From assembly GCA_029204225.1 (NCBI GenBank), contig CM055108.1, forward strand, positions 26,031,303 through 26,095,302: 64,000 nt of DNA, read 5' to 3'. Position 1 is the first letter of the stretch, and each line of letters opens with the position of its first letter. This document shows, one piece after another, positions 33,640 to 46,100 of the stretch. The stretch is from Diphasiastrum complanatum (lineage: Eukaryota; Streptophyta; Lycopodiopsida; Lycopodiales; Lycopodiaceae). The notes below the pieces were generated by a model. The model saw nothing but the letters and a program-made list of their open reading frames with translations. It did no database searches and was not told the origin of the DNA. The position numbers and the translations under genes were made by a program.

Positions 33640-35145
33640 TTGCTATCGATACTGGTGATGCAACCTAATTTCTTCGGATGGGTGAGGATAGACAATGGGT
33701 GTCGAACCTTCACTTGGAGGTACATTATGATGTTGGGTTTTGCTGGGTGCAACGGTAGGGGCTTGGCGTTGGGTTTGTGCACGAGTCAAGACCCATGCTA
33801 GATGAGTTTCGACCGGTACTATCTCAACTTGCACGGAATAGACAGGAGCAGCTGATTTAGATCGGGAAGGACAATCCTTCACATGGTGTTCAATGCCGCA
33901 AATTTCACAAGCTGGTGGAAAGCAAAGTTTAGTTGGGCAGCGAATACTAGATGTTTACCTGTGTAGATAAAACATATGCGTATTGCTGGAAGTTGATGTG
34001 TGGCAAACACAGCTTAGTTAGGATCATAAGTTTGGGCATTGGGGTCAAGTATTTGAGTACTAGGATCATACGCATAATGAACAACTGTCTCAGTGGTGTA
34101 CCCTGGTTGAGTAGTGTCTTCCACATAATAAGTTGTCGGATCGATGGTATTGGGATCGAGATAGTGGACAGCTTGTTGTGGAGCAGGTTGATTAATGACG
34201 AAACTGTTGACGTGGTGGATATTGATTGGGTACAGTTGGTCGTGGTTGATAGATGCCTTGTCGCGGCATGGACTGTTGTGGATTGTAAGCACGATATTGC
34301 CAATAAATGGTTCTTTGGTCTACTGGATAATGGTGTTTTAGTCGGGGACATTCATTGGCAGTGTGGTTCTATGAACAAATAGCACACCATATATTTTCTC
34401 TTCCTGAAAAAAATTTATCAGCGATATGTTTCATGGCGGTTTGGAAATCAGCAGTAAGTTTATCCATGTGGGTTTGTTGAGCTTTCTGCCAAGTTTTCAT
34501 TTATTGTAGAAGTTCGGAGGATTGGGTGGTATTTTTGAGCTTTTGTTGATTAAGACAGTCTGGACTTTTGATGTTTTTTTTTCTGTGATCAAAGTCCACA
34601 TCGGACACCTCGCCTTCTTCATGGATAGCATCAGTCATGACGTCCTTAAGTTGATCATAAAGGTCAACTGGTTTTTGTTCTCGGCAGATATTTTAAGGAA
34701 GTCCAACCAGAAACAAATTGATGGCCATTCTTTCGATGATATATTCGTCAATACATTCTACCTTGCGTTTAAAACGCTCAATGTAGCTCCTAACAAACTC
34801 TTCGTGAAGAATCTTGATATGTGTGATTTGGATGAATGACCTCTGAGTCAATTTAGAAGGTTTGAAGCGCTTGATGGGAGCATCCTTGAGGGTAGTCCAA
34901 GAAGCAAGATCAGGAGCTTCAAGGTTGACATGCCACTCTTTTGCAGTTCCATAGAGCACCGTAGGGAATAGTCTGAGCTTTTCAATTTTAGAGGTGTCTC
35001 CATAGAAGCAGCATGCATTATCAAAGTCTTGGAGAAATCTAATTGGGTCAGATTTTCCATCATACTTTGGCACATTGATGCATGAGATTCTGCGTTCAAG
35101 CCATGGAGGAGCAGGATTGGAAGATTCGGCTCAATCTCGAAACAT
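33640..35145 (-). pseudogene. gag of element H
   Basis: The likely start is the ATG at 35145 (MFRD), followed at once by a TGA (35131-35133). The frame goes on: PPWLERRISCINVPKYDGKS, FLQDFDNACCFYGDTSKIEK, AKEWHVNLEAPDLASWTTLK and SYIERFKRKVECIDEYIIER. Later frames carry CAICSxNHTANEC near 34340-34385 and CEICGIEHHVKDC near 33860-33905, both CCHC knuckles. The second is followed by SRSKSAAPVYSVQVEIVPVE. Several frameshifts separate the parts. It would build the particle and bind RNA. Confidence 0.85.
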
Positions 35146-35769
35146 GATGCAGTATGAGGGGTAGAAAAATAGTACAGGTGATCAGTATAGTACAATACTC
35201 GGCCAAAAAAGGTCAAAAAGATAGTTTTCTTGCAGAATAGAAGATTTTGGCAAAAACTGGAGTTTTCTGTAGTAATAGAATCTGCAGACAAAGGTAGAAA
35301 TCGTGGACAGTTTGAAAAATAAATTGACAGTATCCACGAATTCTGACAAGGTCTTTGATAGATCTAGCCTCAATGAAGCCGACAATTTCTAAACCCAAGA
35401 TTTGGTTGAAAAACAAAGGATTTCAACAATATATCAGGGTGTTTTCAAAAAATTTGACCAGAGTCAAAATTTGTGGAGATAATAGAATGACATATCAGTG
35501 TCTGTTATGGTTGCAGACAGCTCAGCAAATTTTGATATACCTGTTTGGTTGAAAAAATGTCAATTGGGTCACTTCTTTCAGAGAAAATGCCCAAATTGAC
35601 ACTTCTGTTGCTTTCCTCCGGCTTGATGGGTTGCTCAAAGCAGCTCGTTTAGGACCTAAAGAGAAGTCTTGTGCTGGATTGTGAAAAAAAAAAATCAGTT
35701 AAGCATACACACAAGCACGTTAGAAATGCGAAAAAGAACAAGAAAGCTAGGTAGAAAATTCTTAAAAAA

Positions 35770-35783
35770 TGGCAACAGCGCCA
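35770..35783 (-). other. Primer-binding site of element H (tRNA-Asp-like)
   Basis: The minus strand reads TGGCGCTGTTGCCA, one base after an LTR end (CCAACA). It matches the tRNA-Asp site TGGCGCCGTTGCC with one C-to-T change. Confidence 0.85.
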
Positions 35784-35784
35784 A

Positions 35785-36480
35785 TGTTGGAAGTAAATCT
35801 AGTATATGTGGTGGCTAGATCTACTCACGAATGTAGTATAGGGTAGAAGGGTTTGTCCACTTTCTAAGATCTACTAAAGCTTTCAAAAAAGAACATAAAT
35901 AACGGAAAGGGAACACCAAGGCTTCCCAACTGGTGCTCGAAATGTAAATACAACTAAGTAAGATGTGGCTAAGGCGTACCCAACTAACCACACGTGCAAC
36001 ATAATAGAAACCTTGCTAAGGTGGTACCCAACTAGAAAGAGGGTTAAATTATCTCTAATCTAACACCCAAAGGCAAATAAAAAGAGATTGCAGCTAATAC
36101 TAAGCAATAAGCAATTAAAAGCATGCCACAATAAAAACCAATGAAAGGAGGCAAGAGGAGGCCCGAGCACCTTCCCTCAAGCTATGCACCTTCCAATGGA
36201 AACACAAGGAAATAGAAGGACTTCTCAAATAGAGAGCAATTTTAGCATAATCTCAAAGTGTTGTGTACATGAGAAATACCTCTCCTCTTATAGCAAGGAG
36301 GGCCTTCCATAAGCATCCACTAGCTTATGGGATTAGTTCTAAAGTAGCCATTCTAAGGCCTCTAAAAAAACTTCTAGTTTCGAACTTAGAATTTTAGAAG
36401 TTTCTAACTTGGGACTTAAGATAGCTTAGAATCTTTCTAAGCTTAAGTTTCTTAAGTCTAAGTTCTAATCCTAAGTTTAA
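35785..36480 (-). repeat. 5' LTR of element H, right end approximate
   Basis: On the plus strand it starts TGTTGGAAGTAAATC next to the primer site. A TATA-like TATAAGAGGAG is on the minus strand near 36283-36294, followed by GGAGGGCC as in element L. The outer border is unclear because no second copy is in the window. Confidence 0.6.
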
Positions 36481-36528
36481 GTTAAACATGGTGTGGTGGT
36501 AGGAGGTGACATGTGGCGTGTCTACCCA

Positions 36529-36610
36529 TGGACTTACGAAACACATGCCATGGAGTTTATTGGCAAATACTCATACGTGGGCTTACAAAACACATGCCAC
36601 GGAGTTTTAG
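36529..36610 (+). repeat. 49-bp tandem duplication
   Basis: TGGACTTACGAAACACATGCC at 36529 recurs as TGGGCTTACAAAACACATGCC at 36578, each followed by A/C-GGAGTTT. It lies at the outer edge of the element H LTR. Confidence 0.7.
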
Positions 36611-37931
36611 TTCTTTTTTTATATTTTTCACTGTGTTTGTACAATTTCTAACAAGGCAGAAGCTCCTTCTGCGCTTGATGGTTTTTTCCCTTTGCAGACT
36701 CTTGCTCCTTCTCCTTTGCTGGCAGTGTCTACTCCTCTTCAACCTCTGCTCTAGTTGTTGCTCCATGAGCACATTTGCTGCCTTTCTTATGAGGTGTGAA
36801 CTTCTCTGATGACCTCATGGCTAGCGTAGATGTTTCTGATTGTTCCTCTTCCTGAGCAGCTACGTCTGGTTGGTTATCATCTACAACTGTCTCAATTGTT
36901 CTATCCAGTGGTGGTAAAACTACTTTTAGGTAAGGTCGTTAAATTTGGGATTGCATAACATCAAAAAGCAGGTACTCAATGGTGGTAAAGGTCTGTTTCT
37001 TGCTGATTTCTTCATGCAGAAAATTCGCTATCGCGCCAGCCCAACTATAGAGTGCAACTCTTTGCACAAGTGATTCTACCAACAATGAAAAACTAGCATA
37101 GGAATGTGTTTTACCTTTGACCTCTGCTTGTGTGTATACTTGGTCAAGCATGCGCATGCTGCAGCCAAATCCTTGCTCTTGATGATAGCCATCCTTGTTC
37201 TTGTACTTGTTCACCGAGGTATCTAAGAATTGGAGATGTTGAGTGCTCTCTAGCTCCTTCAACTTCTTCATGATTCTGATTGGTCCTTTTGGAACCTGAA
37301 CTCCATTAGGTCTTTGGTGGCCAGAGGCACGATGAACGTGTGGCTACTGCTCCTCAAGAGATTGAAGGAAAACTCCTTCAGGGTAGGGTTGTATCGATTA
37401 TATGCTCCCGTCATCAAGAAGCGGCTCTGATAACCATGGGTCAAAGGGATCTTAAATTCCAATATTTGAAACACTGGTTGTGCTTCCTCATACCACTGCT
37501 GCATTTCATTCATGTCCATTAGGCTTAGGCTTACAAAAACAATGATGCTTCCAACTATAAACTTAAAACCAATAGCAATAGTCATGGTTATGCACTTTCT
37601 CAATCTGCATAATTGCAAAGTGCAGTCAACAAGTACGAACGTAGTTGCAGGGTGGTGATCAGATTGATCGATTGTATGTGTCAAAGCGTTGAGCATGCAC
37701 AAGATCGTCAGAGAGTGGAGAGAGCCAGCATTTGGTTACATAAAAAACTCTTGAGATAGAAGTACATTTGCAAACAATCATTTTATATTGGGGTCGACGG
37801 TCGATGACGCTCTCGGCTAATGTATCCGTTGGTTGATGTGATTGATAGATGTGATGCACATGTGAAATTTGGTTGATTTGAACTTCGGTTGATTTGCTCT
37901 TCTGTTGATTTGATCTCGGATAATGTGGCAT
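36560..37931 (-). pseudogene. Unknown retroelement ORF (37-kb region), broken
   Basis: Minus-strand frames follow each other. At 37268-37702: IAIGFKFIVGSIIVFVSLSL, MQQWYEEAQPVFQILEFKIP, YNRYNPTLKEFSFNLLRSSS. At 36939-37271: MKKLKELESTQHLQFLDTSV, SFSLLVESLVQRVALYSWAG, AIANFLHEEISKKQTFTTIE. An acidic then Lys/Glu-rich tail follows (DDNQPDVAAQEEEQSE, EVEEE). It has no zinc knuckle, protease, RT or integrase. The layout (folded N-terminal region, then a disordered charged tail) recalls the ORF of element K, but no clear sequence identity could be shown by eye. Function unknown. Confidence 0.45.
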
Positions 37932-38300
37932 CTTGCGATGCTTGGTGTCATCTGCGGTTGCTTGCGGTCGCTTTCGGCCAGTTTGGCTATTTGCCGAATA
38001 GAACAGTTAGTCGAATATCAAATAGATTGTTGTGTGAAAAAATGGAACAAACTTGTAAGTACACTAAGTGTGTATTGAAATAAAAGGAATCCATCATTGA
38101 GAAGAAAATAGTAGACATAAAAAATGTTGTGCAATGGATAGAGAGGATGTGTGTGTGTGCTGGAAAAACTTTTTTGCAAAGAAGAGGGGTATAAGAATAT
38201 ACTTCTTGGAAAAGCATGGATATGAATTGCTTACGTAAAACCAAGAAACATGTTACCTATTTCCAAAAGAATATATACATATTTATAGAAAGAAATCACT
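37932..38300. other. Non-coding interval, no gene recognised
   Basis: AT-rich DNA with no protein-like frame. It lies between the unknown ORF and the tail of a gypsy integrase, and could be the LTR or 3' end of the latter, but no paired copy is present. Confidence 0.4.
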
Positions 38301-38309
38301 GGTTCATGG

Positions 38310-38905
38310 TGTATAGAATTTGCGCAATCGAGATCCATTAACCAAAGTGTCTAATGGGATCCCATCTAATTTTTTCAATTGTACAGATCACATTGGTATG
38401 AATCTTGGTGATCACATAAGGCCTTGGAATTTGAGTTTACCTGGTTTAATCTTTCGAGTTCTATAGAGTAGAACTTGATCTCCTTCAGCCAATTCCTTTC
38501 ATCAAATATGATTATCATGCCAGGCCTTCTGTCTATGTTTGTTTACTAGTTGTGCAGGATAACTTAATAACTGGGTTTCATAGAGTTTGTGAGGGATAAG
38601 AAATCGGTGCTTGATGGTTTCTTCTTCACCACATTGCTCGAAATATGCAACTAGTAAAGACGGAATGATAAATTCAACCGACATTACCGCCTCTTGGCCG
38701 TAAACCAGCTGAAAGGGTGTCATCTTCATGAATCTACGTGGTGTGATTTTGAAAGCCCAAATAGCTGAATATAGATTTGCCTCCCAATTGTTTCGACTGG
38801 CTTCAACTAATTTGGTCAAAATGCGACAGATGATCTTGTTTGAGGATTCTACTAACCCGTTGCATCGAGGATAGTATGGGGTAGTTTTGCAATGTTTCAC
38901 AAAGT
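38310..38905 (-). pseudogene. Gypsy integrase, C-terminal half (fragment)
   Basis: The minus strand reads HCKTTPYYPRCNGLVESSNK (catalytic Glu present), ILTKLVEASRNNWEANLYSA, WAFKITPRRFMKMTPFQLVY and GQEAVMSVEFIIPSLLV. After a stop comes GDQVLLYRTRKIKPGKLKFQ and LKKLDGIPLDTLVNGSRLRK. It is related to element J (YGQDVVLPVEFLVPSL, NGSRLHKYWPP). Homology stops abruptly near 38905. Confidence 0.9.
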
Positions 38906-38906
38906 A

Positions 38907-39060
38907 ATGGGCAAGAGCAAAAAGGACAAGAAGAAGATAAAGTGTTTCTTTTGTGGCCCAAGAGAAGGACAATCAAGACAATCTTGTGCTTGAGGAGGAG
39001 GAAGAAGGCAATCTATCTTTGATGGTATCCTCACCACAAACATCTCAATCGTTGGCAAAT
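38907..39060 (+). pseudogene. Possible retrotransposon gag-protease linker (plus)
   Basis: One frame reads KKDKKKIKCFFCG, a partial knuckle. Another reads EEEEEGNLSLMVSSPQTSQS, similar to the acidic ISLxALSG-type linker between gag and protease of chromoviruses. The two are out of frame and short, so this is tentative. Confidence 0.3.
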
Positions 39061-40006
39061 TGACTCTCTGCTCTTTCGTTGTGATCTGCTCGTTGGCAGA
39101 CTTTCATGCACAGCTATGGTATTCTTGCTTTCTTACTCTATTCGCTACGTCTCTCTTTGTTTCTTACAGATCTTTGTATTCACTATCTCTCTTTCTTTTG
39201 TAATGATCCAGAGAGGATTGTTTTATACCTCCACTATGTGGAGTTTACAAGATAGCTAAACGTAAAATCACAAGACTAGTTAACGCTAAACAACTAGTTA
39301 GTTAGTCTCCATCGTTGTTATTCATCTCAACTGGGCATGAAGCCCGTTGAGCTGCCAATTGGCAGCGCGTAAGATTTCTCTTCGTTTGTTTTGTTCTTTG
39401 CGTTTCTTTTCATAGTTTTCATTATGCGCCCCTTTTGCGGTTTGCGGTCCTGGAGGTGTGTTTACGATTCACGATTGATTCGCAAATCATTTGTGCTTCA
39501 AGTCAAAGACACGTTGACTGTCGTGAATTGTTATCGTTCGACCTTCGTGTCTTGTTCATGCTGCGACAAAGTTGCAGGAGTTCACCATTTCTGACAACAC
39601 AAGTAGTCTAGATCTTAATGGTGGTCTTGTCCGCTGACTTGATTCAGGCTGTTCATTCGAAAGGTGTGGTTATGGGAGATATTGCTCATCAAAATTTTCA
39701 GTATCCATGGTCAGTACAAAATAGTATGATAACACTACTTGTCTATCCTCCCTGCATAGAGAGTGGTTGGGAATAGGACTGTGGTGGATGAAAATGGGTT
39801 GGTAAAAGTAAAAAAGTAAAAAATTTTGGTTAATGCAAAGCGTGAAACAAGTGGGTGAAGAAAAAAATAGTCGGTTTATTGTAATAAAGTGCTGCAAAGA
39901 TAGGTTGTTTGACTGCTTAGTAAAGGTTTTGAGCAAGAGGCTGTGATTGAGCGGAGCGGTCAACACTGGTAGAAGATTGATTAACCGAGAATACAAAGAG
40001 CCAACA
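39061..40006 (+). repeat. LTR-like DNA ending at a primer site
   Basis: It ends CCAACA two bases before a tRNA-Asp-type primer site, as an LTR should. GCTGTGATTGAGCGG at 39940-39954 is shared with 6699-6713. The left border is not known, and the interval may hold more than one LTR fragment (the stretch 39100-39350 with CTAGTTAGTTAG looks different from 39670-40006). Confidence 0.45.
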
Positions 40007-40008
40007 TT

Positions 40009-40020
40009 TGGCGCCGTTGA
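40009..40020 (+). other. Primer-binding site, tRNA-Asp-type (plus)
   Basis: TGGCGCCGTTGA: the first 11 bases equal the tRNA-Asp site. The same 11 bases occur at 36-46. No gag follows within the next kilobase, so the element is a remnant. Confidence 0.7.
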
Positions 40021-40999
40021 TGAATCGCTTACATTTACATGAAACGATCAGCTTTCAATAGCAATGAAACAACCAGCAATATTGCTTGTTCCAAACAGAC
40101 TTCAATTCATCGTTATTTCCACAGTAAGTGGAAGATGGCAACCATAATTCAACAAACTTATTCTAAGCATTCAACATCATAACTCCGGCATGTCATCATG
40201 AGTAACTCAGATAAGATCTTACGAGTTCTCCATTCACAAACAACAGATTTATAACCTCAGATCTATGATTTCACACTTATACAACAAATAAACTCTCCTT
40301 ACAATTCATCTCGGTTAAACAGTAGAATATCACAAACACTCAATACACAATTATATGCAACAGAAGTACACAAAACTGATAAGAACCAAGGATTCTCATT
40401 CCAATGACAATAGCTTCTTTACAAACTCTATGCATCAAATGAGCATTCACACAACAACTCTGCTCTGATCATCAACACACAAATCGGCCATCCTTCTCTG
40501 AATTGCCCGATTCCGATCGACTGACTGATCTCTAGACTACTCGTTCTCTACACACTGCTTCTCAGTCATCAACTCACTCTCATCAACTCACGAACTCCAT
40601 GACTTGTTAGCCTCGTCGCTAACTTTTGTCTTTTCATCTCGTGGTGGTGTCTGGCTACTTCGTGTGTTTCTCTTTTCTATCTTCTCTTTCTTTTACCCGC
40701 CATTTTGTTTCTTGGCTGTCGCTGTCTACAACTGAATAATGTTTTTTAGCTTTCCACTCTCATGTCACATCCAACTAACTCTCAAGTAACTAGCTTGCGA
40801 GTTAGTTACTTTAAAAACTCGAATCAACCGACACCAGAAATATTCCTTCGGCTGATTGTGATAATGGTAGAGAATCTACCAATATTTGAGGAAGTTGTTG
40901 ATCAAGTATCAAGATTGTTGATCAGTGGCATACTATCCCACTGATTCCTGATGTCGTTTCAAAGGCGACCAGATTTTATCGATGCAATCTGAATGGTAC
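40021..40999. other. Non-coding interval, leader-like
   Basis: AT- and CA-rich DNA (ACAACAAATAAACTC, CACAAACACTCAATACAC) after the primer site. No gene recognised. GAGTTAGTTACTTT near 40800 echoes the AGTTAGTTAG words near 39300. Confidence 0.4.
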
Positions 41000-41335
41000 A
41001 GATCTGCGCATTGAGCAGAAAAGATGTACTCATCTATGATATCAAAATTGAGCTTACAATCAAGTTCTTTCTTGAGCACTATCTATTTTCCAGATTAGCG
41101 TGTTGGCATTAGAGAGGTGTTCTCTTCTCACAAAGGAACTAGCTACTGCTAGATCCATCTTTCTTCCTTGAGCTCTTCTCACTGAGTGTTGCATTTAGGA
41201 TTCTCTTTGTGTATGTCTGTATATGTCTATGATCCAATACATATATTATGCTGGATTAGATTACAAGATTGATTAGCTAAGTTTAAGCTAGGCATCCGTT
41301 TAAGTACATTTCTGTTGATGTTGCATGGCGGCGGT
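41000..41335. repeat. LTR-like fragment related to 5390-5745
   Basis: It shares GTGTTGGCAT-AGAG, TCTCTTCTCAC-like, TATGATCCA-TA and GATTAGA...GCTAAG words in the same order with the copia G LTR. No coding sequence is attached, so it may be a solo LTR. Borders are approximate. Confidence 0.35.
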
Positions 41336-43185
41336 GGATCGTGGTAGTTTGAAAAACTTCACGCCTTAGCTGATAGTCGTCCTCACCCTTGAGTGTCGAC
41401 CTACCCCGAAGTGTCGACCTTCTGAGTATGTGGTGAAAAAGCCGAAGGTTGGTTGAAAACAAAATCTTGTTTCATTTTACACCTACTGTCGCCTTTTATC
41501 AAAATGCGAAAAACGCGAAAAATTATGAACTGTGCGAAAAACAGTTCAAATATGCAGACTGTGCAAAAACTATTTAAAATATGCAACAGTCTAAAAATAC
41601 AAGGAAAAATATTGAGGCTTTAAAATAGAAACTCAATGTTTCTTCAAATTACAACATAAGGATAGTTGAAACTAGAACATAAAGGTTGGTTGCCAACCTC
41701 TTATATCAATAAGATGTAAAGAGAATTGATGTATCGACCTTAAGTGTTTTCCATTCTATCTTTATAAAGTTTAAATTTGGATTACAAATGTTATTATGAA
41801 ATCTTTTTGTTAGTGCCATTTTAGTACCCTTGCCATGTAAATTTTCATTTACATGGAGCACCCTTTTCTTCGATGTTGCAAATGCATAGTTGCTCCATAA
41901 GTACAATGGAATCACACTTCAAGATTGCTTTACTGCTTCTAGATTGCTTGCATTAGCCCATTGGTTTTGAGTTGCCACTTCAACTCCACTTACCAAATAA
42001 GGGAGAGCACCCAATATTTGCAATTGAGTTGCCCCCACCCGAGCAAGGGGAACTGACACAAAATGACAACTAAAGCTTGGTCTAAATGGGGAATGCCTTA
42101 GTGGATACATTACCTTGAAAAAGAACTTTACTTGGCCTCTTAGGTACTAATTCAGAGTTGATCTTAGCTAGCAAGACAAGTTATACGAGTCAATATGTTG
42201 TAAGCTCAAACCTTAAAAGATTGGATTGGATGCTGGAGAGATTGAATTTGGAGACTATCCAACTTAAAATTTTGTCTTGATTTTTCCTTGCAATCAAGTG
42301 TGGTAATTTTGTTGCTTAAGAATATGGAGCAATCATAGATGGAACCAGAAAATATAATTAAGCCTCTTGGATGATACGTGGAAAGATAAATCTCTCTTGC
42401 GGGAAATTTTTCAATCTTACTTGACATGTGACTTTTGCTCAAGATCTTCATGACCAGCATTATGACTTTCATAATATGCTTCTAAGTGCACATTATTTAG
42501 TTTATAAGATGTCATTGAGCTCAGATGCAAAGGTCCTTGGAACCCAAATCTCTACTTTCTAAAGGGTGCAAATTGAAAGCAAGATCGGAGAGTAGATAAG
42601 AGTAGCATCAATATTTTCAAAAAATTTGTTTCATCCTCAACTTCTCGGAATGCTCAGAGTCTGGAGATATTGCAGTGCATAAGCATTCCCTTTGAGTGCA
42701 GTTGAAGAGGTCCGGAGGGCGTGATTCAGTCTTGATTGTCAGGGACTGATTCCTGAGAAAATGAAAATTGTTTGACTTGTGCCTTTGAATCTCTCTATTG
42801 GATTGCAGCTTGCCATTACTATAGAGTATCACATTTATTTTTAAAATTTGTGCATTGTAATTTGTTCTGGTCCACATCCACAAAAGCAAATAACTTCTAA
42901 AGCTGTCAAATTTGAAGAGAACAATGGTCGAGTACATACATTAACAGCACCAGAAAGTTATTTAATTTCTATAGAAAACCTGGGTAAAGTAGAAAGCTCA
43001 TAAGTAATGCACATATGAATACTAATTCCAATCAAAACCAACAGAAATTACAAGCATGCTAGAGGCTAAGGTCATAAAATAGAACTATGGAGCGATTTAT
43101 CTTCGATGACCATGAGGAAATCTGGTTTCACGGCAAGGACACCTCTGCTGTAACATATTTTGCATGTGACAGAGCCAATCTGGGC
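41336..43185. other. 3' flank of the tetraspanin gene
   Basis: No gene or mobile element recognised. On the minus strand AATAAA at 42834-42839, about 350 bases past the stop codon, is a possible polyadenylation signal. The remainder is AT-rich single-copy-looking DNA. Confidence 0.4.
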
Positions 43186-46100
43186 TCAAAAGTAACCTTT
43201 CCCATAATTATCTGAGTAATACCCTTCGCGTCGTGCATTGCGAAATGCCGCACAGCCAACAGAATAGATCACAATAAGTAGGATGAGAGCAACGATGTTC
43301 ACAGCTGCCACTTTACGCCAATCATGCTTTATGTTGTAGAGAACACCAGCCCTGCATGAATTGCAGCTGAAACAAAGCTGATGTTGATCATTGCTCCATG
43401 TGTTGCAGTCAGGATCGGCATATGGACTTACAGCAGATACCCACATTGTTGCATTCTGGAAAGTGTAGCCGCAAGCTGTGGGTGGCTTGCAACAACCAGA
43501 CTGTAACATTTCCCGACAAGTGTACTCATCAGCTCAGAATAATGCATAATCATTACAACTGACATTAAACAAAAGCATATGATATGAGCAATAATAGTAA
43601 ATGTGACATGAGATAATGCGATTGTCTTCCTGAATATTGCCTGTATGACTGCTGTGCCTTTGGAAGCAACAAAGATTGTCTAATTTGCAAAAAAATAATC
43701 AAATAATTTTCCTTCGAGAAACAAGACCATGAAAATTTTACATGAACCGACGATTGCAAACAAAGAGCATAAGCCTACAAAATGACAATTCCAGTGTTGA
43801 AATTTGTAAGTTTTGAATGTCTTTTGATATGTCGGTGTAATGCTTCTTCCACAGTCACTTCCCTCTTTCATTCTTTAACTTTCTATAATCCATTATACTC
43901 CTGAAAGAAATAAATGAATTCAAATGAAACCCAAAAATGGTACAGCATAATATCGTAGGAAAGTAGCATAATGGCATAAAAAATTAACCTAGAGATAAGC
44001 ATTTCAAGGCCATTTAGGCATGCGAGATGAATCACAATTTTCTATAAGCTAATCAAGGACATTGTGCATGTTACACAAAGATATAAGTTCATCTGAGATT
44101 TCAACCTGAGTTTTTGCCAGCTAGAATGTGGAGAAAAACATGAAGCAAATTGGAGCCAGTAAGTAGATCTCATTCATCTTAATCGCCAATTGAAAGCGGT
44201 TTTTAAGAATGCCCATGAAAAAGGCATTCATTAACTTAAAAGATCCAGCTTGGTGATTTAAAATTTGAAGCATAAATATAACAGAATTCGTTCAAAAACA
44301 AAAACTGGTACACAACATCAAAGAGCCAGTTTACAGTTTGATAGTTGCACAAATTTAGCTTTTGATTTCCACCTAATTATTATTAACTCTTTAAGATTCA
44401 AAGACAATGTGAAAACAGAAAAAATGAATAAGTCACCTAGAATGAGAGGTCATCTCAGCCTTGGCAGCAAAGCATTGGTACATGTGGCATTTGTTTGCTG
44501 ATTAAGATATCAAATAAAACAATGTTGCCGAAACTTAGATGTGCTTTAAAGTCTATTTTTCATCTCCTTGGATAGGATCTTAGAAGCCCGTTCCGAACAT
44601 TCCGTACATTCTGGAACGTTCCTGGTCGGAATGATATTGATATACATTTAATTATTTTAATTATTTATCTTAATTAAATCCTTTGTTAAAAAAATGTAAT
44701 TTTTAATTTTTTTTTTTGGGCATCGTTCTGTTCTGGAACGCGTTCCAGAACGCATTCTGTTCCGGAATGGGCAACTAAGGATAGGATCAATATGAAAGAA
44801 AATTGCTGTAATTTTTAATCACACACGAGCTAAATCTCCTCAAATGAAATAAAACAAATTATAAACCATCTCCACCCTTTTCTCACTGACTTAGGCTTAT
44901 GCACAACATAGTTTTTGAACTACAGCTGCAGAGTAATCAAGGGGGGCCAAAAGAGTGACATAGATCCCTATTAGCCATCTATAATTCAATGCAGGACGCA
45001 GCATCTATACTGAACTAAAACTTGGAATAAGGCTCAAACTCTAAACTTTAAATCGTCGAATATCAGGATATATGTCTCCATAAGTTCCATGTAGTCAGAT
45101 CACAGTAAATCTGGCCGGCATAATGCCTTGTAATCAAGTTGAATAAGTAAATTTGTGCTTTACCCTAAGTGTTTAAGCAGTGGGCACCTGCTGATACTAG
45201 ATCTGTGGAAAAACTATATAGTGTTCCATCAAGCACTACTAACTTGCATCTCATATTGTGTTCAAAGAGTATATGGTTTGAATGCTTGAACCTAACCCCA
45301 ATTAACTCTATAGACTTTCAGTAGATATTGACATCCAACAGTGAATTATTGTACAATGGCACATCCCCAGTTTATTTCTTAGGTCAAGATCCCAATTATC
45401 TAGAGAGTGAAAGTAAAGTCACATTATCACACCTATTTCCAAAGTTATGTCAGATTAAGGACCATACTCAAGTACTTTTCCAACATGATGGCAGGTTCAT
45501 ACATTATTTGGGCACAGGCCAAACAAGGCCACAAGTGTCCCTCTCAAGAAATTCACCACTATCAAGCTGCAGGCTAGATGTGGAAGTTGCTGGAGTTGAA
45601 AAAGCTCAATATAATCTTTATGCGCTATTTGAGAGACTTATGGTCCTAGGTGCACAAAAGGGAGTTGGAACTAATATAAAGGGAAGGTGTCTCCAACCAT
45701 ACTTGCATCTGAAGAACCAGTTTCTGGATATAAGCATGTGGCATCGTGGATAGAGCAAGCTTTTCTTTGGCTGAAATGTTCGAAAGAGTCTACTACCTTT
45801 CCCCAACCTGCCAATGAAAGAGGACTGTCTTAACAGCATCAACTCTTGAAAGAGCTAAATTAGTTGCCCTGTGATTTAATTTGTTTGTTAGAAGGAAGAA
45901 ATTTCATAAATTTTGTGATAAGAAGGTTGAAAATACACCCCTGAACCTTGGCTTTTAGCTCCTTTCTCCTTTTTTTACTCGCATTCTACCATTACTATTT
46001 AGGCAAGAACCTAGTAAGCAATGTTTGATATACTTTGTACTAGCTTAAGACAAGTTTCCTATTAAAGCTGTAAAGTGGAGCTCTTCCCGAATTTTGTGTT

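Larger units (their letters stand above)
33070..36480 (-). mobile_element. Ty3/gypsy element H (minus), 5' part only
   Basis: From right to left: an LTR with TATA box, a tRNA-Asp-type primer site, a leader of about 620 bases, gag with a capsid core and two knuckles, and a Pro/Thr-rich segment. It ends near 33070, where the 32.5-33.0 kb frame begins. Protease, RT and integrase are absent. Gag is close in motif order to element A. Confidence 0.82.

Noticed and set aside
34522-34839. Plus-strand frame opposite element H gag
   Set aside because: Antisense shadow of a clear gag capsid region.
45328-45753. 141-codon plus-strand frame in the tetraspanin intron
   Set aside because: No ATG at its start, no family motif, antisense to the host gene and without supporting neighbours; a chance open frame is likely.
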